A DNA stretch of 64,000 nt from Chondrilla cf. caribensis. Its lineage: Eukaryota; Porifera; Demospongiae; Chondrillida; Chondrillidae. The position numbers and the translations under genes are program-made. The notes under the pieces were generated by a model. The model searched no databases. It worked only from the letters and a program-made list of their open reading frames with translations, and had not been told where the DNA came from. The DNA lies in NCBI GenBank assembly GCA_964020155.1, contig OZ026562.1, positions 3,531,001 to 3,595,000 on the forward strand. The letters run 5' to 3'. Shown here one piece after another: positions 51,601 to 60,300 of this stretch (positions within the stretch are counted from its first letter, which is position 1; each line of letters opens with the position of its first letter).

Positions 51601-54600
51601 ATGTATGAAAACTTGTATCCTGGTTGAGAGGTAGATCAAAGGAAAATTGTGCGCACATAAACCATGTAACACAGGTCAGTGATACAGCACAGGTCACCAG
51701 ACAGGTTTCATTGTTAGGATCAATAGCGTGAGAACAAGGCAGGAAATTAGTAAACACATTGCTATTGCATATAATATGTTGTATTGGACTATGCACATAT
51801 TTTCTATATAAATTTTCTATTAATCACCACGCCAGGATACAAGTTAGTTATATTCTGCCTAGGTGTCAGGAAACACTTCTCCATTCCATATATGCACATG
51901 CACTGGTTGAGTGGGCACGCACTTGCAAGTTCAATAATGGTCACTTATGTCAGTTAGCAAATACAAAGAGGTGATCAACAAGCGACACAAATTCACAGAT
52001 CTGTACAGAGCACTTCAAATGTGTGGTTAAAAGCTCACTCTGACATAATGTACGTACGTAGTTACGTATGCATAAACACATTCATACGTATGTAACTACA
52101 AATGACCTTCAGTGCCTGAGTCAAATCGTGACAGTACGTGAATTAGTACATACGTATGTACAACATGTACATTTGCTATTACATATAATCTCATACGTTC
52201 AGTTGGTAATGCACACATAACTCCGGCAACCGAAATTGAAATGGAGTTCAAACATCTGCTTCTCGTTAACAACCAATCTGCCACTCGATCACGCACACAA
52301 CACACCCACACACCACACTAACCGCATCCATATGATGTTCATCTGCACTGCTTCATTCAGGCATCAGAAACTAGTGATCCCTTTCTAGTCAAGCACTTCC
52401 TGTACACAGCCTGGCCAGATCATGGAGTACCACAGTACTCCTCGTCCATGGTCAAGTTCATACTGCAACAGATCAAACCAGAAATGGACAAGACCACAGC
52501 ACCAATAGTGGTGCACTGTAGGTAGGTTATACTGCTACATGTGACTTAAAGTTTTCACTGGCAGTGGTGTATAGAGTTACAGTTAGTAGCTACTGTAAAT
52601 GGGTGGTGTTCTTTAGTAAGTAAGTAACATACGTAGTACAAACCACATAAATTAATTCACATTTTACAAAACATATAGTCTCACCTGATCTATACAAGCT
52701 CCCTCCTTCCATCCAGTGCTGGAGCTGGTCGTACTGGCACATTCATTGCCATAGACACTGCATTGGACAGGTTGGAGGAAGAAGACAATATCAACATATT
52801 TGAATGTGTTGAGATGATGAGAACAAAGAGGACACAAATGGTGCAAAATGTGGTAAGAGGCAGGTAGTGAAGGGATCACCAAGCAAACTGTAAGCTACAA
52901 GTGTATTCTCAAGTAATATACAGTACATACTGTACATATGTACTTCAGATTCAGATTCTGAAGTACATATGTACTGTGTATCCATGTACCCCACTCCCTT
53001 TGATACTTTACTGCACAGGGATACCATTTTTACATACATTAACACACCTCAATATGTACATATGTAGGTACGTACATTTTGTTACATTCATACAGGACCA
53101 GTACATGTACGTCCATGATGCCATCAATGACCACGTGACATGCGGCGACTCTATCATCGTGGCTCATGAGCTGGGTCAGAAGATAACCGAAATGAGCACA
53201 CCCGACCCCCAGACAGGACTGACTGGATATGGGAAACACTTTCAGGTGAGACATTAATGGGCGTGGCAGGGGGACCTTGAACAGAAAAACACAGCAAATT
53301 CATTATCTACCTACAATATGAGTAATATACGTAAACCCTTATTGCCCATCACAAACATACGTATGTACACTTTATTAGGCTCTCCTATAAAGGACAGGCT
53401 ACACTGAGGCATTTGTGAACATTGTATCCATTGGTTTAGTGTTTCGGTTGGTTTAGGGTGCTGCATTGTACAGTGAATCTCAAACTGCCACAATTTGTTT
53501 TCAAAAAAAATTGGTGGAAAAGAGCTTGAAGGATTAACTGGATATAAATTGCTAATCATAGATTATATTGGTACTGGGAAGTCGGGGTAGATGGAGTGGT
53601 TGTGGAATATAACAGGAAATCACTGCAGATAAACGTCCTTCAACATAGTCAATTCTTCCAAGTAGATCCCACTGGTACTCTAAAATACACTTTCAACATC
53701 AGAGTTATACACAAGACCACAGCACTGTATACCCCTCTAACCTGTCACTATAGTGGTCTCAATTGTGAGGCTCTATTGTATATGCGTATGTACACACCTG
53801 CTATATTTTTATATTACAGTGAGTACGTACATGCATCTCGATGCTAAACCATTTGTGTAGACAGTGTATATGCATATTCATGCAAAATCGTAATTGCAAT
53901 GTGACAATCTAATAATTGAATTGAATTACATATACTACAAACATGCCTACATACTGTAAGACATAGTATTACTGTACACATTTAAGTACTCTAAATTAAT
54001 TGCTCAAAAGATGCTGGAACTGCTATCGCCGGAGTTTGGCGATGCTGACAAGAGCTTTGCACAACACTCTGCAGCTGCTGGAAGGATCCGATACAAGGAC
54101 CGGTTCACATGTAAGTGTGCGCGTGAGTGTAAAGATGAGAATCAAAGGCAAAACTTACATCTATGTGTACTTACATACATACTCCGTGAAGTATACACTG
54201 ACAATACTGAAAGCACTACACATGTCTAAGTATGTATGTGCGTGTGTATATCATAGGCAATAGTGTTTTGAGTGGTTTGCTAACTGTCAATACTATATAG
54301 AAGGAAAATTGGCATGAAATACGTATATTTGGGAAATTTCTAAAACAAAAGACATAAAAACCTCCTCTCAACAGGGTACATACATGGGAATACATTGGCC
54401 AGACCACAAGGTCTAAACATGAGGGGTTAATACAATCTGTTGTTCCACACATGTATGCACTCCCCAGTGTTGAAACGTGGTATATACGTACAGGTATTAA
54501 GTAATTAATGTCATTCCCATTGAACAAGGTATTATACAGATCCGATCAACCATTATGTAATATTAATTGGAATCATTAATTTTGTTGAGTAAAACAACAT

Positions 54601-57600
54601 GTAATAACTGTCACGTCTGGAGACAAAGTTCAGGTTAATTGATTGAAGTCAATTAACACCCAATCATAAGCAGTGACAGGTGCCCATTAACAGCATTTGC
54701 AAGCAGAAATCGTGGGAACATAAGCTGCAATAGGTAAACCATGACATTTAATGGAACGTCATGGATGTCATTTTAATACAAATGTCACTCGTGTGATAAA
54801 TGACAGACACCATGAAGAGACATAATATACGTACAATACATTTGTGTGTGTAGTATGTACTGCATAGAGATGTACAACTGTTCCAACTGTAGATATCGAC
54901 CAGTACATTAAGACCGAGGATGATGAACACTATGTCAATGCCAGCGCCATCCCAGTAAGAACAGCTCATACAGTATTTGAACTTCAAAACATGCAATACA
55001 TTAAAGTACATATGTATGTTTCAAAATGTATTGTTATTATCCAACATAATCGACCAACATAATACCACCAACATACAATATAAGTGAAATTCACACATAC
55101 GTACATAATCAAGTACATGTGTGCATATGTATAATCCCAGTGCACATCTTTGTAATTTGAACTGTATGAATGCTTACAAGGACACATACATACACACACA
55201 CATATCATGGGTGTACACATACCTTCACACTCAGGGGTACTATGGTCAGAGTGGGTTCATAGCAGCCCAGGCTCCCTTGAAGAACACCATAGAGGACACT
55301 TGGAATGTCATCAGAGAACAAAACTGCTCTGTTGTTGTGGTTCTCTGCAATCTGGTGGAAGAGGAACAAGTGGAGGAAATGGTATGTATGCGTAAAGTGG
55401 AAGCCATCCAGACTCCCACCACACTGTGCACACACTGAAAGTACATTCACACTGTATGGATATACATGCTAGTTATGTACATATATTGAGCCCAGGTAAC
55501 ACTTAGTCTAAACTCTTAGTCACAAGATTGAACCCTTTGAACCAGAGTGTGTGCTTTAACAGAACACAACAATCACCCATAATGACCTCATATTCACGAA
55601 ATATACATTTGTATACATATTGTATTATGCATACGTACATATGCATAATATATGTGACTATATACGTAATATGCATTTACTCTCGCCACAATGACAGGGA
55701 AGTTGCTTCCAGTTCTACTCAACTGATCACGGTAAACCAGTGAACACTGACAACACAAAAGTAACCACAGTGAGAGTAGAGGAAGTGGACAACTACAGCA
55801 TCATTGAGGTTACCAGCACCCAGGAGGTAAGGAGAACTGTACGTGACAGACTGGATTGATACACCCACATTCGAATGAGCATAACGAGCTTGAAATGAAA
55901 GTAGACACAGCTGATTGCTTCCAGCACAATTGACGATTTGAATAGGAAACAATCAATTTCCTGTGTTTACCATAACATTTGTATGATGCATATCATGCAA
56001 TTGTTATTGAAGAGACACGAAATGGATTGTTTCCTATTGATATCATAACTCCACATGTAAGTACACAGGTAGGAATTAACCTACACCCATGTAAGGTCAT
56101 AAGGGATTCAACTCATCATGTGCTAGTGCAAACACACTTGTGTGCAACTGCAACCACTTTGTACACAATAGGAGAGATGAAGTCTAACACACACACGTGC
56201 ACACATACATTTACATATTATTATAATGTTGCATATATGTACGCATAAAGTGAATATTAGTTAATTCGCCAAACTGTTTTATCCGCCATATTATTATGAA
56301 ATGAGATCACTTGTATGGCTACGCTATACAAGTAATCCGCCATCTCGCAATTCCGCCATCCGCTATTCTTCTGTGCACCAATTTGCACTTCTGAATGGGC
56401 TTCAGTTACAGATAATCAGCCAAGTTTTAAGAAGTTGTCTTAGTGTAGAGCAATTTAGCATTAAAGTGTTCTAAACTTGACTTGACAATGAAGCAGAAGA
56501 TTTCCAATTACCGAAAGAGGAATCCGAAGACAACATAAGAAATATTAAGAAGTATGAAATGAGAATTGTGGAGGCTGGTTTCGGTGGTGGCTTCGTGATT
56601 CAGTGGTTTATGACGGCTTTAGTCAGACACCCTGGGTTCGAGTCTCGCAGTTGCCGGTTTTTCGCTTTTCTCCTTTCTCTCCCAGTAGGCTGAATTCCAC
56701 TTAGCTTTCGTAATATAAGAAATACTCTCACAGACCATTTCTCGAAGAAGCAAATGCACGTACAAATTGCATGACAAATGGTAGGAGACATCCTGAAGAA
56801 GATCAGTATGATCCACCATGATATCATTAATTCGTCAAAATTTCGCTTGAACCAACTGCGGCGGATTAACAAATATTCACTGTATATGAATATTTGGCTG
56901 GAGGTCATCAACACATATTCAATGGACCATGTTCTGACCTCTATCTCATAGAATCAGAATGCCATGCCTACTATAGTGTACCATTACAAGGCATGGGAAA
57001 AACATGGCCGCCCTGATGTATCATCCTTGCTGAAACTAATGGGAGATGTACAAAAGTCTCAACAAGGACATACAGGACCTGTGATGGTCATGTGCGAGTG
57101 AGTACACACACTAAATACTCTCCTACTGAGAATTCAGTCATGGCAGTATCTGCTCTATGTACTCTACACAGTGACGGGATGTCCAGAACTGGTGTCTTCA
57201 TTACTGTCATGTCGGAAATTGACAGAGTTAAGGTGGAAGGAGAAATGGACATCTTCCACACAATAAAGGCAGCACGTACAGCTAGACCATACATGGTCTC
57301 CACTGTGGTGAGTCTATACATGAGGTCTCCACTGTGGTGAGTCTATACATGAGGTGTCCACTGTGGTGAGTCTATACATGAGGTCTCCACTGTGGTGAGT
57401 CTATACATGAGGTCTCCACTGTGGGGAGTCTATACATGAGGTGTCCACTGTGGTGAGTCTATACATGAGGCCTCCACTGTGGGGAGTCTATACATGAGGT
57501 CTCCACTGTGGGGAGTCTATACATGAGGTCTCCACTGTGGGGAGTCTATACATGAGGTCTCCACTGTGGGGAGTCTATACATGAGGTCTCCACTGTGGTG

Positions 57601-58040
57601 AGTCTATACATGAGGCCTCCACTGTGGGGAGTCTATACATGAGGTCTCCACTGTGGGGAGTCTATACATGAGGTCTCCACTGTGGTGAGTCTATACATGA
57701 GGTCTCCACTGTGGTGAGTCTATACAGGAGGTCTCCACTGTGGTGAGTCTATACATGAGGTCTCCACTGTGGGAAATATACACGTATGTACACAAATTAT
57801 GGCCTTTCATTTTAATGCATGACATGATAAAAGTTGTATAAATGACGATGAAGGTACTAAATGTTCTGATAAAGGTCACCAAAGGGACATGCTTAGCTAA
57901 TCCAACTCCAAGGCTAATACATACCTTGATACTAACCGCTATTTTGTGTTCTTCAATCCACACAGCTTGATTATGAGGTTTGTCACCAGATCATCCACAG
58001 CTACTTGGAGTCCTTTGACACGTATGCAAATTTCAAATAG
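30185..58040 (+). CDS. Gene D: receptor-type protein tyrosine phosphatase with FN3 ectodomain
   Basis: Thirty-nine-exon model, 7950 nt, about 2649 aa. Extracellular exons: 30185-30275, 30380-30616, 31856-32176, 32383-32664, 32918-33154, 33717-34025, 34101-34367, 34763-35020, 35328-35645, 36540-36821, 37778-38008, 38715-39032, 39561-39848, 39938-40174, 41347-41655, 41728-41994, 42071-42325, 42666-42962, 43366-43638, 43705-44019, 45088-45276, 46091-46450. Membrane and juxtamembrane: 46929-47079, 47177-47378. D1: 47779-47860, 48079-48146, 48347-48383, 50565-50662, 50966-51094, 52361-52521, 52717-52852, 53096-53245. D2: 54011-54110, 54893-54954, 55235-55381, 55698-55826, 56952-57097, 57172-57307, 57966-58040. 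The protein should remove phosphate from tyrosines at the plasma membrane under control of an adhesive ectodomain. D1 has all catalytic motifs; D2 does not. Family assignment is certain; individual borders are predictions that agree in phase throughout. Confidence 0.88.
30617..31855. other. Gene D intron with hairpin
   Basis: No exon recognised. It contains the 32-bp-arm hairpin at 31395-31467 and a related ATCTATTGGATGACT motif at about 31280. The minus-strand ORF at 31912-31520 overlaps the next FN3 exon and is rejected. Confidence 0.5.
31395..31467. repeat. Perfect inverted repeat, 32-bp arms, 9-nt loop
   Basis: Left arm 31395-31426 begins CCACTACTCGCAGTCATCC and ends ATTATCAG; the right arm 31436-31467 is its exact reverse complement. 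A further copy of GTCCA/ATCTATTGGATGACT near 31268-31285 suggests a small palindromic element. Confidence 0.9.
31856..33154 (+). CDS. Gene D cassette 1 (A-B-C)
   Basis: A exon 31856-32176, B exon 32383-32664 and C exon 32918-33154. The B exon ([20 protein letters not shown]) is nearly identical from its 27th base to 36540-36821, as is the intron after it, showing a recent block duplication inside the gene. Confidence 0.87.
33717..35020 (+). CDS. Gene D cassette 2 (A'-B'-C')
   Basis: Exons 33717-34025, 34101-34367 and 34763-35020. All three match 41347-42325 and gene B 6219-7210. The C' domain reads [18 protein letters not shown] with the cysteine pair kept in [15 protein letters not shown]. 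Confidence 0.87.
35328..38008 (+). CDS. Gene D cassette 3 (A-B-C)
   Basis: A exon 35328-35645, B exon 36540-36821 and C exon 37778-38008. The B exon has lost the usual PxxPxNLTV opening ([12 protein letters not shown] instead). The C exon lies 27 bp after the end of a Tc1-like relic, so the 3' end of its intron is partly transposon-derived. Confidence 0.85.
35646..36539. other. Gene D intron, no exon seen
   Basis: About 0.9 kb. No domain-like ORF or recognised terminal repeat was found. Confidence 0.45.
37234..37750 (+). mobile_element. Tc1-like transposon relic
   Basis: Terminal repeats TACAGTGCAAAAA and TTTTTGCACTGTA. The interior translates with stops to [20 protein letters not shown], then [17 protein letters not shown], stop, [10 protein letters not shown], matching the N-terminal helix-turn-helix region and following GWTFRG-like segment of Tc1 transposases. 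The catalytic domain is gone, so this is a dead, internally deleted copy. Confidence 0.8.
38715..40174 (+). CDS. Gene D cassette 4 (A-B-C)
   Basis: A exon 38715-39032, B exon 39561-39848 and C exon 39938-40174, block-paralogous to gene C 17701-19903. C keeps [19 protein letters not shown] and [16 protein letters not shown]. Intron 39033-39560 holds a MITE. Confidence 0.87.
39058..39430. mobile_element. MITE with TACCGTATTTGTC-type ends
   Basis: Left end TACCGTATTTGTCCGAATAG and right-end complement TACTGTATTTGTCAGAATAG, each followed by AAGCC(C)GGG. The interior carries CTCTATTCGAGCC and CCTCTATTCATGAAAC, a second inverted layer. No coding capacity. Confidence 0.8.
40200..40696. mobile_element. 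hAT-like MITE (CAGTGTTRGNAATAA ends), possibly nested
   Basis: Left end CAGTGTTAGTAATAAGG and right-end complement CAGTGTTGGAAATAACGG. GGACAAATGTCCG words occur in both halves. The middle (about 40421-40600, GGGGTCTCTTGTGACGTCAT to GGCAGTGGCCCTTTAA) looks like a separate insert. It lies in the C-to-A' intron of gene D and is absent from its paralogues. Confidence 0.7.
41347..42325 (+). CDS. Gene D cassette 5 (A'-B'-C')
   Basis: Exons 41347-41655, 41728-41994 and 42071-42325, corresponding exon for exon to gene B 6219-7210, with short introns of similar size in the first two positions. This begins the block shared by B and D. Confidence 0.88.
42666..46450 (+). CDS. Gene D membrane-proximal FN3 exons
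   Basis: Exons 42666-42962, 43366-43638, 43705-44019, 45088-45276 and 46091-46450 encode five FN3 domains. Domain text includes [60 protein letters not shown] and [20 protein letters not shown]. All are paralogous to gene B 7525-10022, after which the two genes diverge completely. Confidence 0.88.
44160..44800. repeat. Degenerate tandem repeat (about 48-bp unit) with hairpin end
   Basis: The motif GGCAAGTTTCCTNNTTCGTTC recurs across 44270-44635 with varied spacing, followed at about 44675-44745 by GGGGTACA/TGTACCCC hairpin sequence. The same unit and hairpin occur in the elements at 48829 and 49810, so this is a third, diverged family member in a gene D intron. Confidence 0.65.
45277..46090. 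other. Gene D intron, no exon seen
   Basis: Splits one FN3 domain into two exons, as in gene B, where the same intron is only 60 bp. A short inverted repeat (CAGGTGACATTTTGTA and mirror) lies at 45733-45776. Confidence 0.5.
46929..47378 (+). CDS. Gene D transmembrane and juxtamembrane exons
   Basis: Exon 46929-47079 carries a hydrophobic helix [19 protein letters not shown] after a Ser/Thr-rich stalk. The acceptor at 46928 gives phase 1 from the FN3 exon and the donor GTGAGT leaves phase 2. Exon 47177-47378 starts with a basic VHRMKRTRS stop-transfer and ends with [20 protein letters not shown], the usual start of a PTP domain. Confidence 0.85.
47779..53245 (+). CDS. Gene D PTP domain D1 (active type)
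   Basis: Eight exons. Landmarks in order: [18 protein letters not shown] (substrate-recognition loop), [56 protein letters not shown] (general-acid Asp loop), [16 protein letters not shown] (signature, nucleophile Cys near residue 2289) and TQMVQNVDQY (Q loop). All positions needed for catalysis are present, so D1 should be active. The Cys codon sits two bases before a phase-2 intron, with the signature loop completed in exon 52717-52852. Confidence 0.92.
48829..49575. mobile_element. Palindrome-ended non-autonomous element, copy 1
   Basis: Starts TATCCCGATTGGTGATATTG. It shares almost every base with 49810-50548 through the interior, including a duplicated GTTCGAAAAGCTGTCCTGAA. The right end is a hairpin of about 62-bp arms around GCGCCC. 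The interior has 48-bp tandem units that stay open as 16-residue repeats on the minus strand. Confidence 0.8.
49810..50416. mobile_element. Palindrome-ended non-autonomous element, copy 2 (body)
   Basis: The body runs from TGTATCCCGATTGG to CGAACGGGATACA, short inverted ends, followed directly by the palindrome at 50417-50548. Differences from copy 1 are a handful of substitutions and a 4-bp GTTC insertion, so the duplication is recent. Confidence 0.8.
50417..50548. repeat. Perfect 132-bp palindrome without spacer
   Basis: 66-bp arms, centre between 50482 and 50483 (AGTTAATTAACT). The outer ends are ACATGTAATAGTTGTACC and its complement. It ends 16 bp before the PTP exon at 50565. Copy 1 has the same palindrome with an extra central loop and a few mismatches. 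Confidence 0.95.
51095..52360. other. Gene D intron with one MITE
   Basis: No exon recognised. It contains the family 1 MITE at 51613-51842 and dense ACATACGTATGT-type sequence on both sides. Confidence 0.6.
51613..51842 (+). mobile_element. MITE family 1 copy
   Basis: From TTGTATCCTGGTTGAGAGG to CACGCCAGGATACAA, with a fragment of the TATATCCTGCCTAGGTGT element right after it, the same pairing as at 14.1 and 29.0 kb. Confidence 0.85.
53246..54010. other. Gene D intron between D1 and D2, no exon seen
   Basis: The ORF at 53596-53847 has no PTP or other domain resemblance and does not fit the phases on either side. Confidence 0.45.
54011..58040 (+). CDS. Gene D PTP domain D2 (degenerate, probable pseudophosphatase)
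   Basis: Seven exons. Conserved structure: [57 protein letters not shown], and a C-terminal [20 protein letters not shown] before TAG. The acid loop is AWEKHGRP instead of WPD. The signature reads [13 protein letters not shown]: the Cys (about residue 2579) and Arg of Cx5R remain, but the His before Cys is Met. The Q-loop glutamine position is not conserved. By analogy with vertebrate D2 domains it would be regulatory or scaffold-like. Confidence 0.87.
54111..54892. other. Gene D intron, no exon seen
   Basis: About 0.8 kb of ordinary intron. ORFs here are short and out of phase with D2. Confidence 0.45.
55827..56951. other. Gene D intron with transposon fragment and SINE-like sequence
   Basis: Contains a fragment rich in ATCCGCCAT (56263-56400), shared with the element at 22670, and a tRNA-like sequence at 56586. 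No exon missing from D2 is expected here. Confidence 0.55.
56586..56735 (+). mobile_element. tRNA-derived SINE-like sequence
   Basis: A tRNA-like head with an A-box-like GGCTTCGTGATTCAGTGG and a B box GGGTTCGAGTCTC, spaced as in a tRNA, followed by unrelated sequence. The cloverleaf pairing is poor, so a functional tRNA is unlikely. Confidence 0.6.
57300..57778. repeat. 29-bp minisatellite built on a PTP exon-intron junction
   Basis: Unit CCACTGTGGTGAGTCTATAC plus ATGAGGTCT, present 16 times at an exact 29-bp period plus a 17th partial unit at 57764. Unit 1 is the real end of exon 57172-57307 and its donor. Nine units keep GTGAGT, seven read GGGAGT, and the last reads GGGAAA. There are no indels between units. 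Confidence 0.95.
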
Positions 58041-58757
58041 CTAGAGGCATACAACAGAGAGAAGTAACAGCAGCACTAACACTATAACTAGAATCAAACA
58101 GTGTGTGACTGACATGTGTATGAGTGTGTTTTGGCTAGCCACAGGCTCTGTTGAGTCTGTTAGACGAGTGTAAGCTGAATGATACATATGGCCGTACCTT
58201 GTTTACTTAGCTTGAAGATGACACAAAGCAGCTTTTACTGTATGATCAAAGCTTTGAGTATGACTTTGAACAGTGAATAATCAGATAATGATACGTTGTA
58301 AGGGGTAGGTAATTTCGATAACAGTGAAAACGGAAACTTGTGAACAACCAGCACACGAGAAGCAAGTGCCTGAATTCACTGTCCGGGTAAGATATATATA
58401 ATTCAAGGGTTTTCAAACCGGTGGAAGGCTGCAGATACCTCGAGCGCTTGGTATTTTAACGTTGAAATCGTTTGTTTACAAGTTTCCGAAATTATCCTGT
58501 CGTCGCGAGTATCCCGTTTTACCTTACCATTTAATACGTTTCACGACTTCAATGAATCCGATCCACTTCATCTTCTCGGCTGGACAGACTGTCACCCAGA
58601 AGGGTACACTAGTACTACAGTACTAGGCACAGCATTGCAAGTAAAATTGCGCGCTCTACTTCATATTGTGGGCGTGGTTAAGAACCAGACTGGGCTGCCA
58701 CTAATTGTACACTGTGGGTAGGTTCAAGTATCACATTTTACATCGCATGACCGGCTA

Positions 58758-58850
58758 GGTCCTGATAGCGCAGAAGCTGGTGACATGGCTTCTAACCTCC
58801 AGGTTGAGGGTTCGAAACGCGGACTGCACTTTTTTTTTTTTTTTTTTTTA
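58758..58850 (+). mobile_element. tRNA-related SINE-like sequence with T-tract
   Basis: A box TAGCGCAGAAGCTGG and B box GGTTCGAAACG in correct order, then a run of about 20 T from 58831. Stem pairing is weak, so it is a tRNA-derived repeat or tRNA relic, not a usable tRNA. Confidence 0.6.
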
Positions 58851-59399
58851 AGTGCACCCTCCGGATGAGTATAACCATCATGCATAGACACTACTTTATT
58901 ATAGAAATTTGACTTTGTGAAACTGCGCTGGCTCGGATCACTTGCATGGGCGTCTTTTTTAGGCTCATAAAAACCTTCGCTCAAGATATTATGTTCGGCG
59001 AATAAAGCCGTTGCGCTCGATTTCTAGCCTGATTTCCAATTTTCGGGGTTGGAAATCAGCCATCTTTTTTCCGCGCAGCAGTTGTCCAAAGCCCATGTAA
59101 ATCTGTTCATGGGTGTAGGTCTACCACAAGTGGATGACCTTTTTGAAATTGCACACTAAATCTTGTGCACACAAGGAGGGGGTAACTACCAACAGCGGCG
59201 ACGTACATAGTCCAGAGTGTGTGTGGAGCAGTATTCACTACAGTACTTTAATTAGCATCACGTGGAATCTGATCAACTAGGCGAACTGTGTATGACTGCT
59301 TACAGAGCAGGGAAACAGGTTAATGGCATGATTTGCTCATCCTCGACTTGTACATTATGAATTACCTACCAGAGGTTCGGATATTTGAATAATATGTTC

Positions 59400-59405
59400 T
59401 TTATT
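59400..59405 (-). promoter_or_regulatory. Candidate poly(A) signal of gene E
   Basis: AATAAA on the minus strand 228 nt past the gene E stop codon. Confidence 0.4.
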
Positions 59406-59632
59406 CTGTAAACAGCAAAGTCCCTCACACAAGCATTTCAAGTTTTGAACAGTTGCAATATAGCCGGATTTTACAGATCAAATTTCACTTAATTGAAATA
59501 ATATTGACGTAATACATGAACATGCATGGATACACACACCACATTATGGTATGATTGGAATTAACACTTATTAATAAATAGTAACATACACTGGACAATG
59601 ACAAAGTCACAATACACACAGAATAAAAAATC

Positions 59633-60147
59633 CTACACAGTGGAGACCATGAGAATGTTAGGTACTCTGTCAGAAGATGTTGTAGCTGTTGATTGCGCCT
59701 GTGCTGAGGTGGAGCTAAGACTCTTCACTACATTGTGTGAAGAGATGGTGGATGGGATGCTGCACACCTTTCTCAATTTGTAGAACGGAAAGCATCTCCT
59801 TTTCTCATTAAACGACTTGCACCTCCGGGGAAAAATCTGGAGTCGAGAGACAATGAGAACAATTCATACTCAACAGCTCCAAAACATGCATGCTCAATGG
59901 CCTATATGCAGTCCGGCTGTTTCTCATAATTGCAACATAACTCCATAATATTATGCATACAAATAAGAGGTAGAAAACAGTATGCATGACCAAGACAGAT
60001 GTATCGGAGTAGCCCTTGATTCCTGACACTATTATAGTGTAAATTATGCAGATAGCGCAAAGACAATATACATGACATTGTATACATGCAAATGTACATA
60101 TACAATAATGTGCATGTGAAGGCACACTTGTACACTCACGCACACAT

Positions 60148-60211
<64 letters not shown>

Positions 60212-60229
60212 ACACATACACACACACAC

Positions 60230-60300
<71 letters not shown>

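Larger units (their letters stand above)
58041..59632. other. Spacer between genes D and E (3' to 3')
   Basis: No exon recognised on either strand. It contains a tRNA-like sequence with a T-tract (58758-58850). The only AATAAA on the plus strand well past the gene D stop is at 59001, and its use as the gene D poly(A) signal is uncertain. Confidence 0.45.

Noticed and set aside
56586..56660. Functional tRNA gene
   Set aside because: A and B boxes are present but acceptor and anticodon stems do not pair well; SINE-like is more likely.
57300..57778. CRISPR-like regular array
   Set aside because: The units are contiguous 29-bp tandem copies with no unique spacers, in a eukaryotic gene, and derive from the adjacent exon end.
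58758..58850. Functional tRNA gene with Pol III terminator
   Set aside because: Box motifs and a T-run are present, but the T-arm and acceptor stems are not convincing.
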